A stretch of 64,000 nt of DNA from Taeniopygia guttata (lineage: Eukaryota > Chordata > Aves > Passeriformes > Estrildidae), in the NCBI RefSeq assembly GCF_048771995.1, contig NC_133037.1, positions 5,001 through 69,000 of the forward strand, read 5' to 3'. Below, piece by piece: positions 29,709-41,915 of this stretch (positions are counted from its first letter, which is position 1; the number at the start of each line of letters is the position of its first letter). The notes under the pieces are model-generated. The model saw nothing but the letters and a program-made list of their open reading frames with translations. It did no database searches and had not been told where the DNA came from. The translations under genes were made by a program, and so were the position numbers.

Positions 29709-30806
29709 CTAAAGCACACAAACAAAAAAGCATGCTTACAGTTGCACCAAAAACTGAAACCTGAGCAAGAACAACTACTTCTCTCCACTGCTCACCTGGC
29801 ACAATGGGCCTTGGCTGCTGCTATCTGCCTGGACTTCCTAAAAATAAAGGCAAAGAACACCACTGTAACACAGTCACCATTAAGGCTTTCCCTGCAAATG
29901 CAAACAATGACCTGCTCATGGGAAGTTCCTTATCCAGGACTGGAGCCCACTGCCACAGATTTGAACTGCCTGCATCTGAAAGGAAGTTAGAACTAGTGTC
30001 AAAAGGCTGCAGTAAAACTTAACAGTACCAAACATGTTATGGCAATCTCCTAATACAATCTAGAGCCCAAATACACCCTGCATTACAAATTTCAAGTCCC
30101 CAGCACTTGTGCTATTACAGGCTATGCAGCAGGGCAGAGCAGCTCCGGGATGAATATGTGTAGACACCCGTGACACAGGACAGGACGTGACAAAGGAGGG
30201 GACAGGAGAGGGAGAGAGAGCTTTTGATGAGAAGAAAGGACCGAGAGACCCAAAGAACACAGAGTGCACCAGAGACAAGTGACAGGACACACACCGGAAC
30301 TGCTCTGCCCTGTGCACCTCAGCACAGAGATCAAAACAGACACTGTCCCTTTAGGTGACCTAAGGGGATGCTTCTTGGACATCCCCATCTCTAAAACAGA
30401 CACAAAAGCCTCTTCTAGAAAGTCCCAACCTGGCACTCCACCTCCATCCTCTCTGTGGGTCATAACCCTCCACTTATCTTGCATGCATCTGGGGATGCAA
30501 ATCCCTGTTGGCTGCAGAAAAAGGCCGTCTACCTGTCTGGTAAGTTCCAGCTGTCGCCTCTTGGTCTGCCGAGAGAAAGAAAACCAACCATCAGTACACA
30601 GTCTTAACAGCACATCTGCCAAAACCTGATAATTTTGCTACTCACCATTCTCCTCAAAATGGACATGTACTTGGCCTGGACGCTTCAGGTCTGCTTGGAT
30701 TCTGACGCCGTCATTGCAGGGTACAGCTAGGTTAAGTGGAGACAACGTTACATGGCATTGCTGAAACTCGAGTGGACTCTCACTCCTCCCTACCTCACCG
30801 ACTCAC

Positions 30807-30974
30807 TGCAACTCCTCGGCCAGTCGTCTGGGCTACCAGGAGAAGACCTTGAAATACAAAATTGGTAGGCTTCATCACAGGGTCCTGTAATACTTCCAGA
30901 GGGCTCATAAGTGCAGAAAACCTGGTCCATCAGCCAGCTGGTGACAGGGGCTTGGCATACTCCTAGTGGATTCC
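30807..30974 (-). CDS. Cassette Cys-rich exon, unit B4
   Basis: Same protein sequence as B2 by eye, 2,541 bases away; intact. Confidence 0.4.
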
Positions 30975-32081
30975 CTAAAGCACACAAACAAAAAAGCATG
31001 CTTACAGTTGCACCAAAAACTGAAACCTGAGCAAGAACAACTGCTTCTCTCCACTGCTCACCTGGCAGACTTGGCCTTGACAGCTGCTATCTGCCTAGAC
31101 CTCCTAAAAATAAAGGCAAAGAACTCCACTGTCATAGAGTCACCATTTAGGCTTCCCCTGCAATTGCAAACAATGACTGACCTGCTCATTGGAAGTTCCT
31201 CACCCAGGACTGGAGCCCACTGCCACAGATTTGAACTGTCTGCATCTGAAAGGAAGTTAGGACTAGTGTCAAACAGCTGCAGAAAAACTTAACAGTACCA
31301 AACATGTTATGGCAATCTCTTAATCCAGTCTAGAGCCCAATTACACCCTGCATTACAAATTTCAAGTCCCCAGGACTTGTGCTGTTTCAGGCTATGCAGC
31401 AGGGCAGAGCAGCACCGGGATGAATATGTGCAGACACCCGTGACACGGGACAGGACGTGACAAAGGAGGGGACAGGAGAGGGAGAGAGAGCTTTAGATGA
31501 GAAGAAAGGACTGAGCGACCCAAAGAACACAGAGTGCACCAGAGACAAGTGACAGGACACACACCGGAACTGCTCTGCCCTGTGCACCTCAGCACAGATA
31601 TCAAAACAGACACTTTCCCTTTAGGTGGCCTAAGGGGATGCTTCTTGGACATCCCCATCTCCAAAACAGACACAAAAACCCCTCCTGCGGAGTCCCAACC
31701 TGGCACCTCTCTTCCATCCCCTCTGCGGGTCATAACCCTTGACTTATCTTGCACATATCTGGGGATGCAAATCCTCATCAGGTGCAGAAGGAGGCCTCCT
31801 GCCGGTCAGGGAAATTCCAGTTGTCACCAGGCTGTTCCCTCTTGGTCTGACAAGAGAAAGAAAACCAAACATCAGTGCACAACCTTAACAGTACATCGGC
31901 CAAAACCTGACAATTCTGCTACTCACCGTTTCCTAAGAATGCTCGGGCCACGCACCTCAGGCGTGCTTGGAGGCCGACACCTTCATCACAGGGTACACCT
32001 GGGTTAAGTGGAGACAAGGTGACGCAACATTGCTGAAACTTCAGAGAACCCTCGCTCCTCCTCCCAACCTCCCCAACTCAC

Positions 32082-32249
32082 CACAACTCCTCGGCCATTC
32101 CTCTGGGCTACCAGGAGGGGACCTTGAAATACAAAACCGGTAGGCTTCATCACAGGGTCCTGTAATACTTCCAGAGGGCTCATAAGCGCAGGAAACCCGG
32201 TCCATCGGCCAGCTGGTGACAGGGGCTTGGCATACTCCCAGTGGATTCC
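32082..32249 (-). CDS. Cassette Cys-rich exon, unit B5
   Basis: As B3, with one visible substitution (VSCAYEPSGS for VSCTYEPSGS); intact. Confidence 0.4.
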
Positions 32250-33347
32250 CTAAAGCACACAAACAAAAAAGCATGCTTACAGTTGCACCAAAAACTGAAA
32301 CCTGAGCAAGAACAACTGCTTCTCTCCACTGCTCACCTGGCACACTGGGCCTTGACTGCTGCTATCTGCCTGGACTTCCTAAAAATAAAGGCAAAGAACA
32401 CTGCTGTAACACAGTCACCATTAAGGCTTCCCCTGCAAATGCAAACAATGACCTGCTCATGGGAAGATACTCACCCAGGACTGGTGCCCTCTGCCACAGA
32501 TTTGAACTGTCTGCATCTGAAAGGAAGTTAGGACTAGGGTCAAACAGCTGCAGGAAAACTTAACAGTACCAAACATGTTATGGCAATCTCCTAATACAAT
32601 CTAGAGCCCAAATATACCCTGCATTACAAATTTCAAGTCCCCAGCACTTGTGCTATTACAGGCTATGCAGCAGGGCAGAGCAGCCCCAGGACAAATATGT
32701 GCAGATACCCGTGACACAGGACAGGACGTGACAAAGGAGGGGACAGGAGAGGGAGAGAGAGCTTTTGATGAGAAGAAAGGACCGAGAGACCCAAAGAACA
32801 CAGAGTGCACCAGAGACAAGTGACAGGACACACACCGGAACTGCTCTGCCCTGTGCACCTCAGCACAGAGATCAAAACAGACACTGTCCCTTTAGGTGAC
32901 CTAAGGGGATGCTTCTTGGACATCCCCATCTCTAAAACAGACACAAAAGCCTCTTCTAGAAAGTCCCAACCTGGCACCCCACCTCCATCCTCTCTGTGGG
33001 TCATAACCCTCCACTTATCTTGCCTGCATCTGGGGATGCAAATCCCTGTTGGCTGCAGAAAAAGGCCGTCTACCTGTCTGGTAAGTTCCAGCTGTCGCCT
33101 CTTGGTCTGCCGAGAGAAAGAAAACCAAACATCAGTACACAGTCTTAACAGCACATCTGCCAAAACCTGATAATTTTGCTACTCACCATTCTCCTCAAAA
33201 TGGACATGTACTTGGCCTGGACGCTTCAGGTCTGCTTGGATTCTGACGCCGTCATTGCAGGGTACAGCTAGGTTAAGTGGAGACAACGTTACATGGCATT
33301 GCTGAAACTCGAGTGGACTCTCACTCCTCCCTACCTCACCGACTCAC

Positions 33348-33515
33348 TGCAACTCTTCGGCCAGTCGTCTGGGCTACCAGGAGAAGACCTTGAAATACAA
33401 AATTGGTAGGCTTCATCACAGGGTCCTGTAATACTTCCAGAGGGCTCATAAGTGCAGAAAACCTGGTCCATCAGCCAGCTGGTGACAGGGGCTTGGCATA
33501 CTCCTAGTGGATTCC
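33348..33515 (-). CDS. Cassette Cys-rich exon, unit B6
   Basis: As B2 and B4 with DDWPKSC for DDWPRSC; intact. The recent repeat ends just beyond it (about 33,530). Confidence 0.4.
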
Positions 33516-34814
33516 CTAAAGCACACAAACAAGAAATGATGCTTACAGTTGCACCAAAAACTGAAACCTGAGCAAGAACAACTGCTTCTCTCCACTGCTC
33601 ACCTGGCAGACTTGGCCTTGACAGCTGCTATCTGCCTAGACCTCCTAAAAATAAAGGCAAAGAACACTGCTGTAACACAGTCACCATTTCAGCTCTGCCT
33701 GCAAATACAAACAATGACGTGCTCATGGCAAAAACCGCCCCCAGGCCTGGGGCCCTCTGCCACTGATTTGAACTGTCTGTATCTGAAAGGAAGTTAGGAC
33801 TAGTGTCAAACAGCTGCAGGACAACTTAACAGCACCAAACATGTTATGTCAAGCTCCTAAAACAATCTAGAGCCCAACTACACCCTGCATTACCAATTTC
33901 AAGTCCCCGGGACTTGTGCTATTACAGGCTATGCAGCAGGGCAGAGCAGCTCTGGGAGAAATACGTGCAGACACCTGTGACACAGAATGTGACAAAGGAG
34001 GGGACAGGACAGGGAGAGAGAGCTTTCAGCAAGAAGAAAGAACTGAGAGACCCAAACACCAAAGAGTGCACCAGAGACAAGCGACAGGACACACACCAGA
34101 ACTGCTCTTCCCTGTGCACCTCAGCACTGAGATCAAAACAGACACTTTCCCTTTAGGTGGCCTAAGGGGACGCTTTTTGGACATCCCCATCTCCAAACCT
34201 GACTCAAAATCCCCTCCGGGGGAGCCCCAGCCGGGTACCTCTCTTCCTTCCCCTCTGTGGGTTGTAGCCCTTGACTCATCTTGCACATATCTGGGGATGC
34301 AAATCCCCATTGGTGCAGAAGGAGGCCACTGCTCCCATCCTCCGGCCATGGCCCTGACTTATCTTTTGGATGACTGGAAATGCAAATCCACGTTGGACCT
34401 GAAATGAGTCTGCCTCAGAGGGGATCGCCTGTTAGCCTCTTAGTCAGCTAGAATAAAGAACAGGAAAATCAATGGTTGAGTTTACTGTTATGTGGGCCAA
34501 ATCCCAGCAAGTCAGATACTTATTGTCTCCTGAGTGTGCTTAGGTGCTCAAGTCTCCAGCTCCATCCCTAGTCTAAGGTTTGGCTGTTATTATGAGTGGC
34601 GCCTGGTTTAGAGAGGCAAAGGTACAGGGCATTTCTGTGAGTTCAGTGGATAAGCTTGTGCACTGTATGACACATGGATGCCTCCCCTGTGCTTGTGAAA
34701 AGCCTTGCAAATAGACACCATTTCTCACCCTACTGCCTGCAGACCCCTACCATGATAACTCTTAACTGGGTACCCTGCTCACTCTCCCACTCCTAGTCAC
34801 AATCTTCAACTCAC

Positions 34815-34881
34815 CTGAAGCCTCAATCTCAGACACCATCTTTGACACAGGGCAGATCCCTTCTGTGACATGATGAATCTG
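34815..34881 (-). CDS. Predicted ATG exon, copy B
   Basis: ATG at 34,839, frame MVSEIEAS, ending in phase 1 at CTTCAG/GTGAGT. It matches 14,921-14,987 in length and frame, with conservative changes. Confidence 0.4.
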
Positions 34882-34936
34882 CTGTAAAAATGTTGTACTC
34901 GACACAACCGGGAAGTACAGGAAGTTGCACTCCTCC

Positions 34937-34967
<31 letters not shown>

Positions 34968-35207
34968 AGAGATTACAAAAGCACTTCACCACCCCTGAAT
35001 GCACAACTCCAAATCATGAAATTAAATACTCCCTGTGTTCAGCACAGTTTTCTTCACAGTATCTTCAAAGCCTCTGTTGCATTAGAAGCCCAAAAGCACC
35101 TGAAGAGAACAAGCTAAGCTGAAAGAGCCTCTTCACCAAAACGGGAGGAGACCACTTACCCCAGCTAATCCCAGAGAGGGAATGAAGCCCCTTGGCAAAG
35201 CCTGGGG

Positions 35208-35290
35208 TTAATATACCCCTGATTGGGCCCGCCTCTCATTCCCATGACACCCAGGAAAAGGGAGGGGGCAAACCCCACCGGGTATAAAAG
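35208..35290. promoter_or_regulatory. Divergent two-TATA promoter, copy B
   Basis: Minus strand: CCAAT (35,222-35,226) then TATATTAA (35,208-35,215). Plus strand: a consensus TATAAAAG (35,283-35,290), stronger than CATAAAAG in copy A. The ~65 bases between are almost unchanged from copy A although flanking DNA has diverged. Confidence 0.5.
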
Positions 35291-35569
35291 CCTTCAGAGC
35301 AGCTATAGGTGTTTGGCTCCTCGGATTTGAATTCAAGGGGAATAAAAGGCTGGATATAGAAGAAAACTCTTCAGGGAAATGACAGCGCTTTCTTTTTTGC
35401 TACTAATATACTAATTATATGAACAGTCTAAGTCTCCTTGGGGCTGCTAATTAGGGCTAGCTACATTATAAATAAAAATAAGAAAAATAATAGGCTCCTG
35501 CATGGCATGAAGATTAAGGACATGCTAGGCTTGCCTTTCTCTGAGATTTTTAGTCCTAGGGTACAGAAA

Positions 35570-36120
35570 GAAGTGCCCTGAAAGTAGTTTTAAACCCCTA
35601 AAATGCTGAAAAAGCATTTTAGAAGAGCCTCCTTTAAGTGAATCCTTTAAAATGAGGAAATGGGGAAGTTACCTCCACTGAAATGGATACAATGGTAAGT
35701 AAATGGCTTCTACCCTTTAATTTAATCCACTAGAATATTAGGAAAAGAGAGGTTTTCCTCACTTTAGCCTCTCCAGTGATGAAGACAGAGGGATTTTCCC
35801 CTCAATCCAAACCCTTAAGAAAGAGGGATAGCTGGGCTTCCCTCTCAATTTACGCTGTAGGACAATAAAAAGGGTTGCCCTTAATTCAAACCCATAAGAA
35901 ACATTGTCAAGGTTTTCCCTTTCTATTTAAATTGGAAAATAATGGAAAATGGGAATTCCCTGTCAATTAACACCTCTCTAACAGCATAGAAAAGGCAAGG
36001 ATTCTTTCAACTGAGACCACTAAAGTTGCAGGGGAGGTGGATTTCCTCAGAATTTGAACACAAGAAATAATGGAAAAGGAAGCTTTTTCCCTCAACATAA
36101 ACCCTTTTTCCCCTAATAAC
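35570..36120. repeat. Degenerate ~60-bp tandem repeat, segment B
   Basis: Counterpart of 15,820-16,350 with the same recurrent CCCTCAATTTAAACC and AATAATGGAAAA phrases. Confidence 0.4.
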
Positions 36121-36420
36121 CCTTCTATTTTCTGGAGGTGCTGTGGAAGGACCGAGGGCTCTAGGGAGGAATTGATATGATAAAAGTGGAAATTGGAAAG
36201 CTCTCCCCTGGAACCCCACACTCTGCCCTTCCGGCTCAGGTGCTGCCCCTCGGTAAGGGGGCTTTTCCCCTGGCATTTTCTCAAAGAGATGCTCTGTGAA
36301 CACATGCCTCCGGCTGCTCCCTAGGCCCTGGTGGATGGTCCTGGGTTCCTAGAAGGACAGTAGGGAGAGCCTCGTTAATGCCTCTGGAGTAACAACTTCC
36401 TGTGCAGGTGTGCCAGGGTG

Positions 36421-37289
36421 TGGCAGATTTGGTGTTAGTTAATTACTTAAACACTCACTTCTTGCTGGGAGATAGGTAGAAAGTAAAGTAGATTTAAAAC
36501 TTTAAACAGGTATAAAGAAAATTTTATTAAAAGGCACTAGAGGGGAAAAAAATTGGTAAGAATTAAAACAAACCTTTCAGAACACTCCTCTTCCCCCACA
36601 ACTTTTTCTTTCCCACTGATAATATAAAGAAACTAAAGGTAAGATTTGTAGTCAGTTTATTACTTTTAAAATAGTTTTTTTTTTCAGTTTACTTAGGGAG
36701 AGAAGGTTGTGTTGTTAAGGTAATGGAGATTTCTTTACAAGAGGAAAAAGCCAGTTTTCTTGTGGTGCTTAAATCCATTATGAATAACAGTTGTCCAGGG
36801 AATTCTGCTAGAGTGAAGATTTTTTTTTTTCATTTTTACAAGCTTTCCCACAGCTTGTTCATGGGCAATGTTGACTTATGGGGGATTGTTTTAAAGATGT
36901 GCTGTTTAAAGGCAAAAGTTTTTGTTATCTATCTCTAAAATTATTTTTATCTCTGGTAACAAATCTTTTTCTTTCTTGGAGAAGCACAGGACTACTTTTC
37001 CTTCTTTTTCTATTTAAACTTCTTAGGGGATTACAGTTATTTTAACATTTATTTTAGCATGGAGGCTTTTGCTTAATATCAATTTGAACACTTTCATCTC
37101 CTTATAGTTTCATGTGTTAGATGGAAAAAGAGTCTTTTTTTATAACTCATAAGAGATTTTAGCTCCAAAAACAAGACATCTCCTCCTCCCTCCCTTTGGG
37201 ACTTAACTTTCTCTTTACTGACTTTCATGCCTTTTTATTGTTCTTTTACATGCTTGCATTTTGCTTTTTTCTCTTACTCGAGGGCGGAT
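36421..37289. other. AT-rich stretch of unknown origin
   Basis: This is beyond the end of segment B. It is T- and A-rich with short homopolymers and no convincing gene. It could be old retroelement DNA, but I recognise no ends. Confidence 0.3.
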
Positions 37290-38020
37290 AGAAGTAGTGA
37301 GAGGGTTAACATTACGCATGAAGCACTCCCGACCCGCCGGTAACTTGTGGCGAGGATGTGCGACTGGGCTTTGTCAGGACTGGCTCCGTGGTAGGATTTT
37401 GGTTTTGTGCAGGAGCCGCAGGGGTCTCTGATCTCATCCACGCTGAGGAGGAGGGGGCCTGACGGCAAGATCGCGCTGCTCCGGCCAGGGCTCCGCAGCG
37501 TCCCCCGCCTTCCCGCCCGGCAGCTGCTGGGGCCCGGCCGGAGCCAAACCGGGCCGGCGGACGGCACGGGGAGGGGGGAAGGGGCCCGGCCCGCAGCAGG
37601 ACCGCCCGGACCGGCCTGGCTGAAACGGGGGGCCGGGGCCCGTCACCTCCTCACCGACCGGAAGGAAAGAGAGAGTTCCTCGGTTTTTCGTCTTTAACGC
37701 GTGTGTTCCGCTGAGGCGCGTCCAGCTGCGCAGGGGTTCAACAAGCTTGTAGCATCCCATGAACTCTCCCGCCTCAGTCAATTCCCAAGTCCTCGGCTCT
37801 GGCAACGGCAGTAACTACTCACCGTAAAGTTAGTTCCTGGGGAGAAAGACAGTCTCCCATTCGGGCTTCTGTGCCGCAACTTCCACTCTGTAACTTCCCC
37901 GGCTTTCTCCTTTCCCTGTCCTCTCACTGGATTGGTATCCCTGGTGGCCACGCCCCTTTCCCTGGAGACCAAACCCCTCTGTCCAACCCTTAGCTCCGCC
38001 CGCCACCCCTTCCCCTTCTC
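37290..38020 (-). promoter_or_regulatory. CpG island with a minus-strand promoter and first-exon donor
   Basis: The sequence is GC- and CpG-rich at 37,430-37,720. On minus, a GC/CACCC-type box (GGGGCG, 37,951-37,956) and CCAAT (37,931-37,935) lie upstream of a stretch ending TTTACG/GTGAGT with the donor at 37,821-37,822. That is the layout of a housekeeping promoter reading toward the telomere. No coding exon was recognised; open frames within the island are compositional. Confidence 0.4.
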
Positions 38021-38200
38021 AAGCTGTCTCCTCCGCGTGGTCAGTCTCTTTTTTTCTTACCTCGCTGGGTTCCTTTCAGCCGCATGTGATATCCTCGGCT
38101 GGAATAAAGCCCTGCAAAAAGACCCTTTCTTGCCTTTATCGCTGAGCCAGCTGCGGTGGGTGTTGAGTGAGGGTCTGACTGCGTTGCCTGAAGATTATCT
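38020..38200 (+). mobile_element. Possible LTR fragment or exon
   Basis: A pyrimidine tract and TTTCAG are followed by GGCTGGAATAAAGCCCTGC (AATAAA at 38,103-38,108) and GCTGAGCCAGCTGCGGTGGG. The phrase resembles the U3-R-U5 junction of avian LTRs. Alternatively TTTCAG is an acceptor for an exon: the plus frame over 37,932-38,531 is open for 199 codons and looks protein-like after SAACDILGWNKALQ. I cannot decide between them. Confidence 0.25.
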
Positions 38201-38564
38201 CGACTTGCTTTTCCACAAGAGAGGCTTGTGGGGGACAGATTTTAGGCAGCGGCAGCCACTACTTCACCACCTGCACCTTTACAAGCTGTGCTCCACGTAT
38301 CCAAGTGCGTATCCAGGTGATCCCCCAGACCCTGCCCGAAGCGCTCGCCGTCCTTCCATGAGACAGCCCCGGGAGCCCCCCATAAACTCCTCTTCTCCTG
38401 CAGCTCCGTGCAAAAGCCAGCGGCGGCAAACCCTTGCCCTAAAACAGACCCCCCACCCCGGCAGGAGCTGCCTCTTCCTCATCATCCTCACAGCTCACAC
38501 CTGGGGCTGCTCTGGGTTTCTTTCCAAATGAATTTAGCAATAAATACCTATTCTTTACCAATAC

Positions 38565-38965
38565 CTATAAAAATGAAACATTTGCCAGGTTTTAGTATTC
38601 TACACACACCCTTCCCTGTGAATTTTGGGGCACCTTTGGGTCCCTCTGTGGGACGGCACCCAGCGTGACCCCCCTCATTCACCACCCACCCGCTCCCCCA
38701 CCGCAGTGTGCCTCCCTCTCCTAGGGACCTTGGGGTGTGCCCCAAATGACATCAGAGCCCAGGGTCTTCAGCCCCTTTTCCTGACCCCCAAAGAAGGCAC
38801 AGGACAAGTCCAACTGCCCTGAACAGCAGCCCAGCACTCCCTTCCAGCCCTTTCCACACGTCCATCCCCCACGAAAGGGACTCCACCGCAAAAGGAAAGG
38901 GGGAGCAGCCCCCAGAAGGCTTGAAGCTCCTGCCCTGCTTCGCTGTCGCAGGCCAGGGGCAGAAA
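38565..38965. repeat. ~400-bp duplicated segment, copy 1
   Basis: Shares GGTTTTAGTATTCTA, CTTTGGGTCC, CACCCAGC, GGGTGTGCCCCAAATGA, GAACAGCAG and GCAGCCCCCAGAAGGC in the same order with 41,530-41,915. The family is not recognised; it may be an interspersed repeat. Confidence 0.7.
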
Positions 38966-39512
38966 TCTCCTATAAGGAGATAACTTCTCTACCTCCTTCG
39001 TCTTCTCATTTTTCTTGATTTCAAAATCAGAGTTAGAAAACCCTACTGAAGTACAAGACTTAGTAAATAGAAAGCAGTCCCGGAAATTTCATAAGCTAAA
39101 GAAAAAGTTATACTTATGTTTCCATAAGAAATAAATCACGTGAGATTCCTACTCACTCTGTCAAACCTTATTTTAGGAAGACTAAAATAACCCCAAGATA
39201 AATAGTTCCACAACCAAAACAAAACATGTAAGTAACACTAACTAAAACCACACATCCAAATACACTGAGTTCATTGGTCACCAATCCTAAAAATCCATTT
39301 TCTACATGCCTTTAGTATACCTCTTCACAACTAACCTTATACCTTACAAACTATAAATTGTAAATAAAAAAATTTACATGGAACGTAAACTCTTAAAATT
39401 TATACAATCTTACCCCAAATTACAGTTAAACCACAAAAATTAAAATTACTAAAATCACTACAAACAAATACTTGTATAATATTTAGTCACAAAAAAATTA
39501 ATTGGTTTTGTG
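38966..39512. other. AT-rich non-coding stretch
   Basis: Ordinary AT-rich sequence without splice-flanked or conserved open frames that I could support. Confidence 0.4.
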
Positions 39513-39689
39513 TTTGATGGTGAATTTTGTTCACTGAATATTCAGGGCTTGTCAGCATCTGTATTATAAATCCTTGTTTTCCAAGACTTTACAATCAAAC
39601 TATAAAAATGTGTTCCAGACCAGAAGTTTGGCCATGTGCTTATAGTTCAGTAGTGGAAAGCTGTATCATGCAAACAGTCACTTTGGCTG
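39513..39689 (-). repeat. 177-bp segment with an inverted copy at 51,719-51,895
   Basis: Read on minus, it starts AGCCAAAGTGACTGTTTGCA and ends GAATATTCAGTGAACAAAA...CATCAAAC. The other copy has AATAAA where this one has AACAAA. It looks like a 3'-UTR or retroelement tail. Confidence 0.8.
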
Positions 39690-40885
39690 GCACTCACACT
39701 CCCACCAAGATGATCTTACCAGGAGCTCCTCTGCTTTTCACTGCACCAGCCATGACAATGTACGTTCACAAAAATAAATCTTTTCCACAATGAACTGCAG
39801 GTGCAAGGGAACAAGTGCTGCACAACAGTATTTTTCAGCTTAAGCACAAATAAATACTTTCTAAGTTTTGGATTCTGTTTCAATGCACCAGAACCAAATG
39901 AATCTGCTTTGGCTCTGAAAACATCAGCAGCACCAAACACAGCTGCCAGCATGAAACACCTCGCTCTTCCTACCAGCCCTGTCCCTCACACCCTGCTTTT
40001 TCATGTCCTGTGCTACCACACTACAGACTGCTCGGAGTAAGATTCATCCCCAAGAACCATCTCACCGATACCCTTGAACATTTCGACTTCAATGTGAATA
40101 TTGTAGGAACTTCCTGAATGCTATTCCCTAGTACAGCAACAAGACAAAGTCCTCACCCACCCGTGTCTTCATAAAGTAGAGTACAAGGGTAAAACAAGCC
40201 TAGTGGTTTGAGGGGCATTATCTGCCCAAAAAGCCCAACTTTGCATTTAGATGAAATGAACATCACAAACAGAACAATGAACAACAGATGCACGGGACAC
40301 CGTCAGCTTGGACCTGTATTTAATTCAGCAACGGAAAAATCTGGGCCTGAGGGTCTCATGAGAGCGTGCAAAATATATTGAACACTGTTCTAGAAGGCGC
40401 CCACATCATTACTTAAAGGTCTGGCTCAATTAAGGAGCAATACCAATAAAGTCCACAGACAAAAAAGCCTGGTTGTTTTCTTCTTTTAAAAAACTCAACT
40501 ATCTAAATTATGGTTTGGTAATTCAGGTGAATTAAGCCTGCCAGTTTCAGTTGAAAAAGGATCAACTAAGTCTACACTCCAAGATATAAACAGCAGTTAA
40601 ATGTATTAAAGAGGTGGGATACACAGTATCATTGTCCCACTGAATGTCGGCCACAGAAGCTTCTCTCTGCTCCAGGAGCTGCAAGGAATTTGGGTAGTTG
40701 AATGACATCAGAAAATCGCTGTAAAATTCAAAGGCAGAAAGAGAAGATCTACCACTAAAAGGCAGAAAAATGGGAAAGGTTTGAGAAAACATCTCTGTGG
40801 CCCAAATAATAATTATATCCAATTCCCCAGTAAGAATGGGAACCTGCAGCAATTAGGGCCATACAGTCCACAGCAAGAGCTCAGC
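39690..40885. other. Non-coding stretch with weak exon-like frames
   Basis: Minus frames at 39,716-39,952 and 40,562-40,852 look somewhat protein-like (for example SLQLLEQREASVADIQWDND), the second after TTTGAATTTTACAG. No donor or conserved partner was found, and I do not call a gene. Confidence 0.25.
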
Positions 40886-41529
40886 TCAGCACACATCCAG
40901 AGAGGCATTGTCCAGCATCTAAAATAAAAAAAAAAAAAAAAATAGAAAGAGTTGATTTATTTTGTTTTAAAGTTACTTTAAGTTCTTGAAACCAAACCAA
41001 CCTTTGCTCTTGATTTTGGCTCACTGACACACACACACAGGAAGCCAGTGGTCACAGAGGCCCTGCTTGCAGAATTCCTAATCCAAACCCTCGCCTTTCC
41101 TGCCCGGCGCTGAGGGAAATCTGACAGAGGAATAATAAAGAGCCTTTGCTGAGAGCAGTCATCACCCCGTCACCAAGCGGCGAGAGGCAGGGCGCTGGCT
41201 CGGGGGGCTGCAGCACCGCTCTCTGCCCACAGGGCGGCAGCACTACCGCCCAGCTCAGCCCGGGGCTGCGACGCGCTTTAGGGGCAGGCAGAGAAGGGAC
41301 GCAAAAGTTGCCAGAGCGCCCCATTCCCTCCAGCGCCAGCAGTTTTTCTTATGGTTTCAGGCACTTGATTGTTTCTTTCCTATATAAAACCATTATGGCA
41401 TTATTTTCAAAACCTGGACACGTCATGTCCGAGTTTCTGATATTCCTGTACATAATACAGGAGACAGAGAGGGCTTATTATAAAATGAATTTATAAATAA
41501 ATTTAGATTGTCAATATATATAACAAAGA

Positions 41530-41915
41530 AAAACTTGATAGGTTTTGGTATTCTATACTCATCCCTCCCTGTGAATCTTCTGGCAGCTTTGGGTCCTTCT
41601 GGGGGAGGGCACCCAGCATGACTCCCCCTCATTCTCCACTCACCTGCTCCTCTACTGCAGCATGGCTCTCCCACCAATGTTGGGGTGCCCCAAATGAGAT
41701 CTGAGCCCCCAGGCCTCCACCCCATCTTCCAGCCTTTTTTCCTCACCCCCAAAGCAGGCACAAAACGAGTCCCTGAACAGCAGTGCACCGCATTATAAAA
41801 GCAATTTCCACATGTACATGTCCCCAGAAAGGGGCTCTGCTGCAACAAGAAAGGGCAGCAGCCCCCAGAAGGCCTGAAGATCCTCCCCAGCTCCACTGTC
41901 ACAGGCCACTGAGCC
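41530..41915. repeat. ~400-bp duplicated segment, copy 2
   Basis: Direct, diverged copy of 38,565-38,965, about 3 kb away. Confidence 0.7.

Larger units (their letters stand above)
26490..33530 (-). repeat. 2,541-bp higher-order repeat, nearly three copies
   Basis: The phrase ACAACTCCTCGGCCATTCC occurs at 27,001, 29,542 and 32,083, exactly 2,541 apart. The copies run about 26,490-29,030, 29,031-31,571 and 31,572-33,530 (last one partial). Long stretches differ by only a base or two per several hundred, much less than the alternating half-units differ from each other. This is a recent tandem triplication of a two-cassette block. Confidence 0.93.
25880..34400 (-). repeat. Cassette array B: about seven ~1.27-kb units
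   Basis: The landmark CAGCAGGGCAGAGCAG and relatives recur near 26,303, 27,579, 28,849, 30,120, 31,390, 32,661 and 33,929, a spacing of 1,268-1,276. Two cassette types alternate in the centre; the outermost units are more diverged and resemble the outer units of array A. Confidence 0.9.
25346..34881 (-). pseudogene. Predicted cassette gene, copy B, broken 3' end
   Basis: The ATG exon (34,815-34,881) and promoter are preserved and about seven cassettes follow. The last exons are damaged: the 36-nt exon has become 41 nt and the terminal exon has early stops. Six Cys-rich exons (27,000 to 33,515) are all intact in phase 1-1, better than in copy A. The product, if any, would be longer and end differently from copy A. 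It could be a pseudogene supplying cassettes by unequal exchange, a non-coding RNA, or a gene using another 3' exon. Confidence 0.3.
22650..36420. repeat. Subtelomeric segment B (duplicate of 4,681-16,675)
   Basis: Same order and orientation as segment A. It has fewer hairpin modules and 40-bp units, a longer cassette array, a ~150-bp deletion after the promoter, and far fewer CpG sites in the shared unique block (25,000-25,450 against 8,900-9,400). Parts of the cassette gene are broken here that are intact in A. Confidence 0.9.

Noticed and set aside
26350-32007. Plus-strand frames of 121-191 codons repeated through the cassettes
   Set aside because: They cross the minus-strand splice signals, recur only because the cassette recurs, and begin at different points in array A; I saw better splice support on minus.
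40886-40918. Possible last exon (acceptor T-run then ATTTTAG, reading MLDNASLDVC and stop)
   Set aside because: Eleven codons with no upstream partner or conserved match; the T-run alone makes a good-looking acceptor.
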